DNA of 64,000 nt, from contig CAVRBW010000021.1 of NCBI GenBank assembly GCA_963719325.1, positions 62,001 to 126,000 on the forward strand, written 5' to 3'. Shown piece by piece: positions 51,974 to 60,714 of the stretch. Numbering within the stretch: position 1 is the stretch's first letter; each line of letters opens with the position of its first letter. Under the pieces are notes generated by a model, which saw nothing but the letters and a program-made list of their open reading frames with translations, did no database searches and was not told where the DNA came from. The DNA is from DATBLE01 sp963719325. Lineage in GTDB: Bacteria; Actinomycetota; Thermoleophilia; Gaiellales; Gaiellaceae. The position numbers and the translations under genes are program-made.

Positions 51974-53779
51974 ATGGAGCTGAACGCGGAGCAGCGCCGC
52001 GCAGTCGAGGCCGTCCGCGGGCCTGTCTGCATCCTCGCCGGTGCCGGGTCCGGCAAGACCACGACGATCACGCACCGGATCGCCAACCAGATCGCCTCGG
52101 GCGCGTTCCAGCGCTCGCAGGTCATCGCGGTCACCTTCACGGACAAGGCGGCCGGAGAGATGCGCTCGCGGCTCGCAGCCCTCGGAGTCCCCGGCGTGCG
52201 GGCGAGCACCTTCCATTCCGCCGCCCTGTCCCAGCTGCGCTACTTCCGTCCGGACGCCGTCGGAAAGATCCTCGCCTCCAAGGTTCTGCTGCTCCGGCAG
52301 CTTGCGAACTCGCTGCCGCCGCCCTTCAAGTTTCGGCCCGCCGGCGATCTCGCGACCGAGATCGAGTGGGCGCGCAACCGGCGCGTCACACCGGCGCGGT
52401 ACCTCGACTCGCTCGACGGGCACGCGCCGCCGATTCCGGCGGATCTGATGATCCGGATCTACAAGCGCTACGAGGCGCGGAAGCACGAGCAGGGCCTGAT
52501 GGACTTCGAGGATCTCCTCGAGCGCGCGATCGAGCTCTTCGACGACGAGCGCGCAGCCGCCGAGTTCCGTGAGCGCTACCACGCGTTCACGGTCGACGAG
52601 TACCAGGACGTCAACGTGCTCCAGCAGTCACTGCTCGATCGCTGGTTGGGCACCCGGGACGACGTTTGCGTCGTCGGCGACGACTACCAGTCGATCTACG
52701 GGTTCACCGGGGCGAGCGCCGCGTACCTGCTCGACTTGCCGAGGCGCTTCCCGCACGCGGCGGTGATCCGCCTGGAGGAGAACTACCGCTCGACGCCGGA
52801 GGTGCTTCAGCTCGCGAACCGGCTGGTTCCGAAGCTCGGCGGGGCCGAGAAGGTCCTGCGGGCGGTTCGTCCCGGCGGTCCCGAGCCCGAGGTGCGGCCG
52901 TTCGGCACCGCCGGAGCAGAGGCGGCGTTCGCGGTCGAGCGGATTCGCGCTGCGAGCTGTCCCCTGGAGGAGATCGCCGTCCTGTGCCGCACGAATGCAC
53001 GCCTCGCGGACTTCGAGGAGGTGCTCGCCGAGGCGTCGATTCCCTTCCAGGGGGCCTCGCTGCTCGAGCGGCCGGCCGCGCGGCGGCTGTTGCGCGTGCT
53101 CGAATCGGCTGCGCCGGCCGAGCAGGTGCGGCGAATCGCGCTCGACCACGGCTGGCTGCCGGATCCGCCGGACCGGCTCGGCGAGCGAGAGCAGACGCGG
53201 CAGAACGACCTGCTGCGGCTCGTCAGGCTGGCGGAGCAGACCGGCGGGACCGGGGCGGACTTCCGCGCCGAGCTCGTGCGCCGGTTCGGCGACGGTGGCG
53301 CGCAACGCCGCGGCGTCAACCTGCTCACCTACCACGCTGCGAAGGGGCTCGAGTTCGAGCTCGTCCTCCTACCGCGGCTGGAGGAGAAGGAGCTCCCCTG
53401 CAGGCAGGCGCAGACGCCGGCGGAGCTCGCGGAGGAACGCCGCCTGCTCTACGTCGGGATGACGAGGGCCAAGCGCGAGCTCGCGATCACGTGGGTGGGG
53501 AAGCCGAGCCGGTTCCTGCTCGAGCTCGGCTCCGGGGCCGACGGGGTGGTCGCCGTGCCGGCGGCCTTCGAGGCCCTGCGGGCGTGGCGGCTGCGCCGGG
53601 CCCGGACCGACGACGTGCCGGCCTTTCACGTCTTCCACAACTCGACGCTCGAGGAGATCGCCGCCCGCTGTCCGCGCAGCCTCGCCGAGCTCGCCGCCGT
53701 CTCCGGCGTGGGGCCGGCGAAGCTCGAGCGGTACGGCGAGGAGGTGCTCGCCGCGCTCGGCGCCGCCGCGCCGGTGTGA
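51974..53779 (+). CDS. UvrD/PcrA-like DNA helicase with C-terminal HRDC domain
   Basis: 601 residues. Superfamily I motifs in order: Q motif LNAEQRRAV, Walker A LAGAGSGKTTTIT (23-29), motif II VDEYQDVN, motif III GDDYQSIYGF, motif IV NYRSTPEV, motif V TYHAAKGLEF and motif VI YVGMTRAKREL. An HRDC-like domain (about 530-598, CPRSLAELAAVSGVGPAKLE) ends the protein, as in actinobacterial UvrD2, but no tetracysteine motif is seen. It unwinds DNA 3'-5' in repair. It stands alone. Confidence 0.92.
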   Translation: MELNAEQRRAVEAVRGPVCILAGAGSGKTTTITHRIANQIASGAFQRSQVIAVTFTDKAAGEMRSRLAALGVPGVRASTFHSAALSQLRYFRPDAVGKILASKVLLLRQLANSLPPPFKFRPAGDLATEIEWARNRRVTPARYLDSLDGHAPPIPADLMIRIYKRYEARKHEQGLMDFEDLLERAIELFDDERAAAEFRERYHAFTVDEYQDVNVLQQSLLDRWLGTRDDVCVVGDDYQSIYGFTGASAAYLLDLPRRFPHAAVIRLEENYRSTPEVLQLANRLVPKLGGAEKVLRAVRPGGPEPEVRPFGTAGAEAAFAVERIRAASCPLEEIAVLCRTNARLADFEEVLAEASIPFQGASLLERPAARRLLRVLESAAPAEQVRRIALDHGWLPDPPDRLGEREQTRQNDLLRLVRLAEQTGGTGADFRAELVRRFGDGGAQRRGVNLLTYHAAKGLEFELVLLPRLEEKELPCRQAQTPAELAEERRLLYVGMTRAKRELAITWVGKPSRFLLELGSGADGVVAVPAAFEALRAWRLRRARTDDVPAFHVFHNSTLEEIAARCPRSLAELAAVSGVGPAKLERYGEEVLAALGAAAPV

Positions 53780-53903
53780 GGCAGACCAGGACGCGCGCAC
53801 CGCGGCGAGGCTCCCGACGGTCGGACGCCATGAGGGAAAACCCGGGTCGGCTCTCCGTCGGCGCCCCGATGCCGCGCCACGCTCGCAGTCGCAAGCTGAG
53901 GGT

Positions 53904-54497
53904 GTGGTTGCGAGAGCCGTCGAGCAAGCCGCATCCGACCTCCGTCGACTGCGCCACGACGTGTGGCAGCAGCTCGGCCTCGCCTCAGCTGCCTTCGCCT
54001 TCGCGCTGGTGGCCAGCGAGCTTGGACCCGCGTTCGCAGTGCCGCTCCTCGTCGGCGGCTTCGGGTCGTCGGTGCTCTTCCTCCGTGCGCTGCTGCGGCG
54101 ATTCGAGCTACTGGACACGCTCGTCGCCGACCGCGACACCTACGCGATCCCGGAGGTTCGCAGGTGCGCCGAGCAAGCCGCCACGCCGAAGAACCGGCAT
54201 CAGCTCGCGTGCTCGGTCCGCTCGCTGCTGAGCCAGCCGGGGCCGGCGTTCGAGCGGCGGGTTCGTGCAGCCGCGACCGACCTCGAGGCGCTCGTCGCCG
54301 CGCTCGAAGACGACGGCCTCTCGCTCGATCCTGCTGCCGCCATTGCCTGTGGCCGGCTGCTCAACAACGTGGCCGAGAGTCCGCTTCGCAACCCTGCGAT
54401 TCCGCCGGCGTACGTCTACTCCCGGGTCGCCCAGATCCTCGCCGGCTTCAGCCCGTTACAGGAGGAGATCGAGCAAGAGGCGAGGGTCGCGGCGTAG
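53904..54497 (+). CDS. 197-residue membrane protein, unknown function
   Basis: GTG start. Two adjacent hydrophobic segments (about 22-42 and 45-63) follow a short helix, then a soluble helical domain to the C-terminus. No motif is recognised. The 3' end overlaps the convergent DUF354 gene by 42 bases, which is unusual but both frames look genuine. The 124 bases before it hold no gene. Confidence 0.6.
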   Translation: MVARAVEQAASDLRRLRHDVWQQLGLASAAFAFALVASELGPAFAVPLLVGGFGSSVLFLRALLRRFELLDTLVADRDTYAIPEVRRCAEQAATPKNRHQLACSVRSLLSQPGPAFERRVRAAATDLEALVAALEDDGLSLDPAAAIACGRLLNNVAESPLRNPAIPPAYVYSRVAQILAGFSPLQEEIEQEARVAA

Positions 54498-55451
54498 CCG
54501 CTCCGTCCTCGCCGGCAGGCGGTCCAGGTCGAGCTGGGAAGCGCTCTCGAGGCGCACGAGGCGACCCTCCTGGATCAGGCGTTCGTCGACTGCGCCGAGG
54601 CGACCGCCGAACGTCGTGTAGACGGGTATGCCGAGCGCGACCGCCTCGCGATTCATCGTCCCTCCGGCCGAGACGACCGCGTCTGCGGCGGCGATGAGGC
54701 TCTGCGCGTCGACGGCACGGTCGGGAACGAGGAGCGAGGGAAGGGCAAGGCTGCCGATCCATCTGCGCTGCTCGTCGGTTCGCGGCAAGACCACGGCGTG
54801 GACGCGCTCGTCACGGCCGAGCCGCCGGAGCACGTCGACGAAGAGCGGGTTTCCGTGCCTGTGGTACAGCGAGACTTCGGGCGGGGTCCGGACGACGACC
54901 AGCCTGCGCGCCGACTCGACGCCGATCAGCGCCGGAACGTCGGGATCGGGCTCGAAGTCGGCGAGATAGTACTCCTCCTTCAGGCCGGCGTACGTCCGTA
55001 GCTTCGGGGGTCTGGCGCCGTAGCGTGCGAGTCGCTCGGCCGGGATCGCATCGGGCACGACCACGCGGTTGGCGGCTCGGCACCCGAGCTGGTGCTGGAG
55101 CCAGGCGTACTCGTAGTCGAAGGTGGTCGCGCTGGGGATGCCGAGCGATCGCGCGGTCAGCGTCAGGTCGTGCGAGCCGTGCGCCAGCGCGACGTCGAAC
55201 TTGCGTCCTCGTGCCCAGCGCCGCAACGCTGCGAGCCGGGAGAGCTCGACCCGCGCCTTGCCGAGCGTGGAGCGCCCGCCGTGCTGCCCGATCGGCGTCG
55301 CCGCGATCCCGTGCAACTCGAGTAACTGGAGCGTCTGAGCGTACTCCCGTGAGGTCACCTCGACCTCTGCCCCCCGCTCGCGGAGCAACCGGATCAGCGG
55401 ACGGAAGACGAGCACGTGCGGCGAGTTCGTCAGGTCCACCCAGACGCGCAT
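54456..55451 (-). CDS. DUF354 family protein (glycosyltransferase-like fold)
   Basis: 331 residues from ATG at 55451. MRVWVDLTNSPHVLVFRPLI is the DUF354 opening, with TSREYAQTLQLLELHG and the later SAGGTMNREAVALGIPVYTT. The fold is MurG-like (GT-B) and the family occurs in archaea and several bacteria, often near nucleotide-sugar genes. Its substrate is not known. The upstream frame extension is discarded as it opposes the LysR gene. Confidence 0.85.
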   Translation of the reverse strand: MRVWVDLTNSPHVLVFRPLIRLLRERGAEVEVTSREYAQTLQLLELHGIAATPIGQHGGRSTLGKARVELSRLAALRRWARGRKFDVALAHGSHDLTLTARSLGIPSATTFDYEYAWLQHQLGCRAANRVVVPDAIPAERLARYGARPPKLRTYAGLKEEYYLADFEPDPDVPALIGVESARRLVVVRTPPEVSLYHRHGNPLFVDVLRRLGRDERVHAVVLPRTDEQRRWIGSLALPSLLVPDRAVDAQSLIAAADAVVSAGGTMNREAVALGIPVYTTFGGRLGAVDERLIQEGRLVRLESASQLDLDRLPARTERLRRDPRLLLDLLL

Positions 55452-55490
55452 CGCAGCCACTCTACTGCCCAGGCTGGATAAGATCGGCTT

Positions 55491-56384
55491 ATGGATACGC
55501 GGCAGCTCGCAGCCTTCTGCGCGGTGGTCGAGCGGCGGAGCTTCTCGGAGGCGGCGGTTCGGCTCGGGGTGACCCAGCCTGCGGTGAGCCAGCAGGTTCG
55601 CGGCCTCGAGCAGCGGGTCGGGACGCAGCTCCTCGATCGTTCCGGTCGCCGCGTCGAGCCGACCGAGGCGGGCATGCGCCTCTACCGCGGCGCGCAGAGG
55701 TTGCTCGCGCTCGAGGAGCAGCTCTTCGAGGAGGTCACCGAGCCCGACGCGCCGCTGCGCGGGACTCTCGAGATCGGCGCTTCCACGGGGCCGGCGTCGA
55801 TCGTCCTGCCGCTCTTGCTGTGTGAGTTCCAGCGGGGAAATCCCGAGCTCCGGGTCGAGCTCTCCGTGTTCGACACCCAGTCGGTCGTCGAGCTGGTCGC
55901 CGACCGGCGGCTCGAGCTGGGGATCGTCGGCGCGGCGCGGCGTCATCGCTCTGTCTCGTTCGAGCCGTTCTTCCGCGACGAGGTGATCCTCGCGTGTTCG
56001 CCCGGCCACGCGTTCGCCGGCAAGACGGTCGCGCTCGCCGACCTCAAGAAGGGGCCGTTGATCCTGATGCAACAGGGCGCGGGTGTTCGGCAGATGGTCG
56101 AGGACGAGCTGCGGCGCGGCGGCCGCCGCGTCCGGGACCTCGACGCGTCGCTCGAGCTCGGACTGCAGGAGTCGGTTCGCAGCGCCGTCCAGGCCGGCTA
56201 CGGCGTCGGCTTCATCTCGCGCCGCGCGGTCGAGGCCGACCTGGCGGCGGGCACGCTCGTCGAGGCCGGCGTCCGAGGGCTCGATCTCGCGAGAGACATC
56301 TGGATCGCGCGAGCCGCAGGTCGCGCAGGCTCGAGCGCGGCGCAGGCGTTCGTCTCGTTCGCCCTCGACAAGCTGCAGCAGTGA
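55491..56384 (+). CDS. LysR family transcriptional regulator
   Basis: 297 residues. Helix-turn-helix RQLAAFCAVVERRSFSEAA and LGVTQPAVSQQVRGLEQ at the N-terminus, then the type-2 periplasmic-binding effector domain (about 90-297). The effector region resembles CysL-like regulators. It is divergent from the DUF354 gene (39-base gap) and overlaps the dehydrogenase downstream, which may be its target or just co-transcribed. Confidence 0.9.
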   Translation: MDTRQLAAFCAVVERRSFSEAAVRLGVTQPAVSQQVRGLEQRVGTQLLDRSGRRVEPTEAGMRLYRGAQRLLALEEQLFEEVTEPDAPLRGTLEIGASTGPASIVLPLLLCEFQRGNPELRVELSVFDTQSVVELVADRRLELGIVGAARRHRSVSFEPFFRDEVILACSPGHAFAGKTVALADLKKGPLILMQQGAGVRQMVEDELRRGGRRVRDLDASLELGLQESVRSAVQAGYGVGFISRRAVEADLAAGTLVEAGVRGLDLARDIWIARAAGRAGSSAAQAFVSFALDKLQQ

Positions 56385-57292
56385 TCGTTCGGTGGGGGCT
56401 TGGGGAGCTGCCGGGCGTCCTCGAGGACCTTGCGATCGAGAGGCCATTGCTTGTCGCCGGCCCGCGCTGGGATGCGCTCGCGATTCCGGCCGCGTCCCGC
56501 TGGAGCGAGATCCCCTCCGACCGGATCCACGTGCCACGCGAGGTCGACGGCGTCCTCGCGGTCGGGGGCGGTAGCGCGATCGACACCGGGAAGGCTGCAT
56601 CGGCCGCCTCCGCCCTGCCGCTCGTCTCCGTTCCGACCACCTACTCGGGGGCCGAGTGGACGGGGTTCTTCGGGATCCGCACGCCAGATCGGCGTCAGCT
56701 GGGCGGCGGCTCCGGAGCGCGGCTCGCCGGCATCGTCTACGACCCGGAGCTCACGCTCGATCTCCCTCGAGCCGAGAGTGGGGGCACGGCACTCAACGCG
56801 CTCGCGCACTGCGTCGAGGCGCTCTACCCCGGCGAGCTCGAGGTGGCACGGCAAGGCGCGGCCGCGATCGACGAGTGGCTTCCTCAGGTGCTGGAGAACG
56901 GCCGTGATCTCGAGGCGAGGACGCGGCTCCTCGAGGCGGCGAGCGAGGCAGGCCAGGCGCTTGCCGCCCACGGGCTCTACCTCGCCCATGCGATGGCGCA
57001 GGCGGTCGGAGGGCGCTACGGACTCCCACACGGAGCGATGAACGCGCTCTGTCTGCCGCCGGCGATGCGGTTCAACGCGGCGACGGTCCCGAGAGCGATG
57101 ACCCCGGTGCCGGTCGAGCGTGTCGAAGAGCTTGCGCGGCTCGCAGGCTTCGAACGGCTGCGTGACTTCGGCGTCCCCAAGGACGACCTCGACGACGTGG
57201 CCGCTGCAGCTGCCGCTCGCCCTGGCGCGCGGACGAACCCTCGTCCGGCGACCCAGGCGCAGATCGCCGAGCTGCTTCGGTCGATCTGGTAG
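56381..57292 (+). CDS. iron-containing alcohol dehydrogenase family (maleylacetate-reductase-like)
   Basis: 303 residues from GTG overlapping the LysR stop. AVGGGSAIDTGKAASAA binds the dinucleotide, PTTYSGAEWTGFFGI follows, and the metal-site histidines lie in NALAHCVEALY and YGLPHGAMNA. The motif set and short length match maleylacetate reductases (MacA), which finish chlorocatechol or hydroxyquinol breakdown. Other group-III-type alcohol dehydrogenases remain possible. No ring-cleavage gene is nearby. Confidence 0.8.
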   Translation: MIVRWGLGELPGVLEDLAIERPLLVAGPRWDALAIPAASRWSEIPSDRIHVPREVDGVLAVGGGSAIDTGKAASAASALPLVSVPTTYSGAEWTGFFGIRTPDRRQLGGGSGARLAGIVYDPELTLDLPRAESGGTALNALAHCVEALYPGELEVARQGAAAIDEWLPQVLENGRDLEARTRLLEAASEAGQALAAHGLYLAHAMAQAVGGRYGLPHGAMNALCLPPAMRFNAATVPRAMTPVPVERVEELARLAGFERLRDFGVPKDDLDDVAAAAAARPGARTNPRPATQAQIAELLRSIW

Positions 57293-57345
57293 GGCATCCG
57301 GGTAGGGTTTCCGCGCGGCGGGCGAATAGGAAGAGAGGAGTCGAA

Positions 57346-57582
57346 GTGCCGAGAAGTCGCTTACTGACCGCCGCTGCGGTCGTCGTCGGGATCGCCCTCG
57401 TCGTCGTCGCGGCCATCTACTGGGCCGAGCCCGCACGCTCACTGCCGAGCTTCTTCCCGGGGCACGACGCCGGCTCGGCGCATCACCACGTCAAGCACGG
57501 GGTCGCTGCGTTCCTCGTCGGGCTCGCCGTGCTCGCGTTTGCCTGGTTCCAAAGCGGCCCGCGGACGAAGAACCCCGCTTGA
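57346..57582 (+). CDS. 78-residue membrane protein, unknown function
   Basis: GTG start; two membrane segments (about 7-26 and 53-69), joined by a short loop with GHDAGSAHHHVKHG that could bind a metal through its histidines. The last bases overlap the uppP start. The family is not recognised. A link to undecaprenyl phosphate metabolism is only positional. Confidence 0.55.
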   Translation: MPRSRLLTAAAVVVGIALVVVAAIYWAEPARSLPSFFPGHDAGSAHHHVKHGVAAFLVGLAVLAFAWFQSGPRTKNPA

Positions 57583-58436
57583 TCTCGTACTGGCAAGCGA
57601 TCGTGCTGGGGCTGCTCCAGGGCTTCTCCGAGCTCTTCCCCATCTCCAGCCTCGGCCACAGCGTGATCGTCGCCAAGCTCCTCGGCTGGCACATCGAGCA
57701 GAACGACAACTTCTTCATCGTCTTCCTCGTCGGGACGCACCTCGCGACCGCGATCGTCTTGCTGGGCTTCTTCTGGCGCGACTGGGTGCGGATCCTGAAG
57801 GGGCTCGGCCGTAGCCTCCGCGATCGCGAGATCGCGCCGAACGACAAGGACGCGAAGCTCGCCTGGCTGCTCGTCGTCGGGACGATCCCCGCCGGGATCC
57901 TGGGCCTGACGCTCGAGCACAAGCTGCGGAGCGTCTTCACCTCCGCCGAGTCGGCCTCCGTATTCCTGATGCTGAACGGGTTCCTGCTCTACGGCGCCGA
58001 GCTGCTCCGGCGCCGGGCGCCGGTCGAGGAGACCGGGGACCCGGACGCGCGGATCGCCGGCCGGGTCGGCTGGAAGAGCGCAATCGGCGTCGGCGCGGCC
58101 CAGTCGCTCGCGCTCATACCCGGTTTCTCGCGATCCGGGGCGACGATGGGCGGCGGTCTGCTCGCGGGCCTCTCGAACGAGGACGCCGCGCGGTTCGCCT
58201 TCCTGCTCGCGACGCCGATCATCGGGGCTGCCGCGGTCCTGAAGCTGCCCGATCTCTTCGGCAGCACGGGTGACGGCGTGCGGGGCCAGACGCTGGTGGG
58301 GGCGCTCTGCTCGGCCGTCACGGCGTACCTGGCGGTGCGGTTCCTGATGCGCTTCTTCCACACCAACCGGCTGACGCCGTTTGCGGTGTACTGCTTCCTG
58401 GCCGGCGTGAGCGGGACGATCTATTTCCTGCTCTAA
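57579..58436 (+). CDS. uppP: undecaprenyl-diphosphatase
   Basis: 285 residues from TTG. The two active-site motifs of the BacA/UppP family, GLLQGFSELFPISSLGH and IPGFSRSGATMGGGL, are intact. It dephosphorylates undecaprenyl diphosphate to recycle the lipid carrier for peptidoglycan and other polymers. Eight or so helices are visible. The flanking genes do not add to its function. Confidence 0.93.
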   Translation: MISYWQAIVLGLLQGFSELFPISSLGHSVIVAKLLGWHIEQNDNFFIVFLVGTHLATAIVLLGFFWRDWVRILKGLGRSLRDREIAPNDKDAKLAWLLVVGTIPAGILGLTLEHKLRSVFTSAESASVFLMLNGFLLYGAELLRRRAPVEETGDPDARIAGRVGWKSAIGVGAAQSLALIPGFSRSGATMGGGLLAGLSNEDAARFAFLLATPIIGAAAVLKLPDLFGSTGDGVRGQTLVGALCSAVTAYLAVRFLMRFFHTNRLTPFAVYCFLAGVSGTIYFLL

Positions 58437-58468
58437 TCCGACGCATTAGAGCCTGCTAGTCTTCGGAC

Positions 58469-59662
58469 GTGTCCGACAGGCATTCTTTCGACGTGCTCGT
58501 GATCGGCAGCGGGGCCTCCGGGCTCGCAGCCGCCGTCTCCGCCGAGCGGTCGGGCGCCCGTGTTGCCGTGGCGACGAAGGGCGCGCTGCAGTCCTGCAAC
58601 TCGGCGAAGGCCCAGGGCGGGATCCAGGCCTCGTTCGGCGACGACGACGCCCCGGAGATCCACGCCGAGGACATCTGGAAGAGCTCGCACGAGACCGCCG
58701 ACCGCCGCCTGGTCGACGTCCTGACGGGGGAGGCGCAGAGCGCCATCCACTGGCTGGAGGAGCTCGGGGTCGGGTTCACCCGCGAAAATGGCGGCTACCG
58801 GCTGGCGCGCTGCGGCGGAGCGAGCCGCAAGCGGCTGCTGCAGGTCGGCGACCGGACCGGTCACGCGATCACGACGGCGCTGCGCGAGGCATGGGAGTCG
58901 GGTGAGGGAACGTCGTTCGTGAAGAGCCCCCTGTCCAGCCTCGAGCCTCGGCAGAACGGCTGGCACGCGCGCTGCGGCGAGCACGAGATCGAGGCTTCGT
59001 CCGTCGTTCTCGCCGCCGGCGGGCGTTGCTACCGGGAGGCGGAGGAGCGCGGCGAGCTCTCGACCAACCACCCGGGAGCGACCGGCGAGGTGACGCAACT
59101 CGCCCTCGACCTCGGCGCCGAAGGGCGAGACCTCGACGCGCTGCAGTACCACCCGAACGGGGGCGCGTGGCCGCCGAACATGCAGGGCTACTCGATCCCG
59201 GAGACGACCCGCGCGTACGGCGCGGTGCTGCTGAACAAGGACGGCGAGGAGTTCACCGACTCGCTCGGCCCGCGCGACGCCGTCGCGCAGGCGATCTTCG
59301 ACCAGGTCGACAGCGGGAAGGGTCTGGAGACACCTGACGGCCGCCCCGCCGTGCTGCTCGACACCACCCGAATCCCCGCGGAAGACGCCGAGGTGTCGCT
59401 GCCGTACATGCTGCGCCGCTACCGGGCGGCCGGGATCGACCCGCTGGCCGAGCCGATCTACACGTACCCCGTCCTCCACTACCAGAACGGCGGGCTCGTG
59501 ATCGACACCGACGCGGAGACCACGCTCGAGGGCTTGTTCGCCTGCGGCGAGATCGCGGGGGGAACACACGGCCGGAACCGGATGATGGGTAACTCGCTGC
59601 TGGAGTGCTGCGTCTTCGGACGCAGGGCCGGCAAGGCCGCAGCCGAAAGGAGCAGGAGCTGA
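58469..59662 (+). CDS. fumarate reductase/succinate dehydrogenase flavoprotein-like protein
   Basis: 397 residues from GTG. FAD-binding VLVIGSGASGLAAAV (N-terminus), SAKAQGGIQASFG with the substrate-domain start, and the late GNSLLECCVFGRRAG. The C-terminal helical domain of full-length SdhA/FrdA is missing (those are about 580 residues), and HPNGG replaces the usual HPTG. It is therefore a short flavoprotein of the family, perhaps a soluble fumarate reductase or L-aspartate-oxidase relative. Fumarase genes follow immediately, which supports a C4-dicarboxylate substrate. Confidence 0.75.
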   Translation: MSDRHSFDVLVIGSGASGLAAAVSAERSGARVAVATKGALQSCNSAKAQGGIQASFGDDDAPEIHAEDIWKSSHETADRRLVDVLTGEAQSAIHWLEELGVGFTRENGGYRLARCGGASRKRLLQVGDRTGHAITTALREAWESGEGTSFVKSPLSSLEPRQNGWHARCGEHEIEASSVVLAAGGRCYREAEERGELSTNHPGATGEVTQLALDLGAEGRDLDALQYHPNGGAWPPNMQGYSIPETTRAYGAVLLNKDGEEFTDSLGPRDAVAQAIFDQVDSGKGLETPDGRPAVLLDTTRIPAEDAEVSLPYMLRRYRAAGIDPLAEPIYTYPVLHYQNGGLVIDTDAETTLEGLFACGEIAGGTHGRNRMMGNSLLECCVFGRRAGKAAAERSRS

Positions 59663-59664
59663 GT

Positions 59665-59734
59665 ATGAGCCGTAGGCTCGACGGAGGCGAACAGGGAGCG
59701 CAGGTGTCGGCTTTGCCGGCACCGGAGCGGGAAT
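59665..59734 (+). repeat. ATG-bearing dispersed repeat, copy 2 (forms the fumarase alpha N-terminus)
   Basis: About 70 bases matching 15607-15676 with a handful of changes. Here its ATG serves as the start of the fumarase alpha gene, so the first 24 or so residues (MSRRLDGG to PAPER) come from the repeat. Confidence 0.8.
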
Positions 59735-60627
59735 CAGCGATCGAGACCGATCTCTACGGCGTCGTCGAGGATGCGGCGGCGCACCTGTACGTCTGGGCGC
59801 TGAAGGACATTCCGCAGGACCTCCGCGATGCCCTCGCAGACGCAGCCCGGAGGGAGACGTCCGTGCCCGGCCAGCGTGTCCTGCAGACGATCCTCAAGAA
59901 CGTCCAGGTCGCCGACTCGGAGAAGAACCTCGTCTGCCAGGACACCGGCATCGCCGTCTACACCTGCCGGGTCGGCGAGCACTTCCCGCTCCATCCGGCC
60001 CGGATCTACCAGGCGCTGAAGGCGGGCACCGAGCGCGCGACCGTCGAGCATCCGCTGCGCTCGAACGCGGTGCACACGATCACCCGCGAGAACACCGGGC
60101 CGAACACGGGGCACCGTCTGCCGATCGTGCACTGGGAGTTCCTCCCCGACTGGGACGGGCTCGACGTCAAGTGCGTCCCGAAAGGCTCCGGCTCCGAGAA
60201 CATGAGCTTCCTGAAGATGTGCGTCCCCGCCGACGGCGTGAAGGGAATCAAGCAATTCGTTCTCGAGAGCATCGTCGGCGCCGGGGGGAAGCCTTGCCCC
60301 CCCGGAATCGTCGGCGTCGGGATCGGTGGCTCGGCCGACTACGCGATGTACCTGGCGAAGGAGGCGATCGCCCGCCCGATCGGCACCCGCAACTTCGATC
60401 CGATCGTCGCCCAGCTGGAAGAGGAGCTGTTCGGGCTGCTGAACGAGACCGGCATCGGCCCGATGGGCCTCGGCGGTGACGTCACCGTCCTCAACTGCCA
60501 CATCGAGCATGCGGACACGCACATGACCCTCAACCCGGTGGCCGTCAACTACCAGTGCTGGGCGGCGCGTCGTGCGAGCGCGCACGTCGCCGCCGACGGG
60601 GCCGTCGAGTACGACCGGGAGGCCTGA
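59665..60627 (+). CDS. fumarate hydratase class I, alpha subunit
   Basis: 320 residues from ATG at 59665 with AGGAGCAGGAG upstream. Iron-sulfur cysteines appear in LVCQDTGIAVYT and GGKPCPPGIVGVGIGG. The later ADTHMTLNPVAVNYQC completes the alpha-subunit pattern. Class I fumarases (and the related L(+)-tartrate dehydratase) hydrate fumarate to malate using a 4Fe-4S cluster. The N-terminal 24 residues derive from a dispersed repeat and are not part of the family. The beta subunit follows. Confidence 0.9.
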   Translation: MSRRLDGGEQGAQVSALPAPERESAIETDLYGVVEDAAAHLYVWALKDIPQDLRDALADAARRETSVPGQRVLQTILKNVQVADSEKNLVCQDTGIAVYTCRVGEHFPLHPARIYQALKAGTERATVEHPLRSNAVHTITRENTGPNTGHRLPIVHWEFLPDWDGLDVKCVPKGSGSENMSFLKMCVPADGVKGIKQFVLESIVGAGGKPCPPGIVGVGIGGSADYAMYLAKEAIARPIGTRNFDPIVAQLEEELFGLLNETGIGPMGLGGDVTVLNCHIEHADTHMTLNPVAVNYQCWAARRASAHVAADGAVEYDREA

Positions 60628-60667
60628 CGTGACCCTGTGGACGAATCGCCACGCAAGCGTTCCAACC

Positions 60668-60684
60668 CCAGTGTCAGACACTGG
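60668..60684. repeat. CCAGTGT palindrome in the fumarase alpha-beta gap
   Basis: CCAGTGT, CAG, ACACTGG, a 7-base-pair hairpin in the 87-base gap between the fumarase subunits. It shares GTGYCAGAC with the hairpin at 42913. Confidence 0.5.
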
Positions 60685-60714
60685 GTGTCAAACGTCACGA
60701 GTCGAGGCGCGCTG

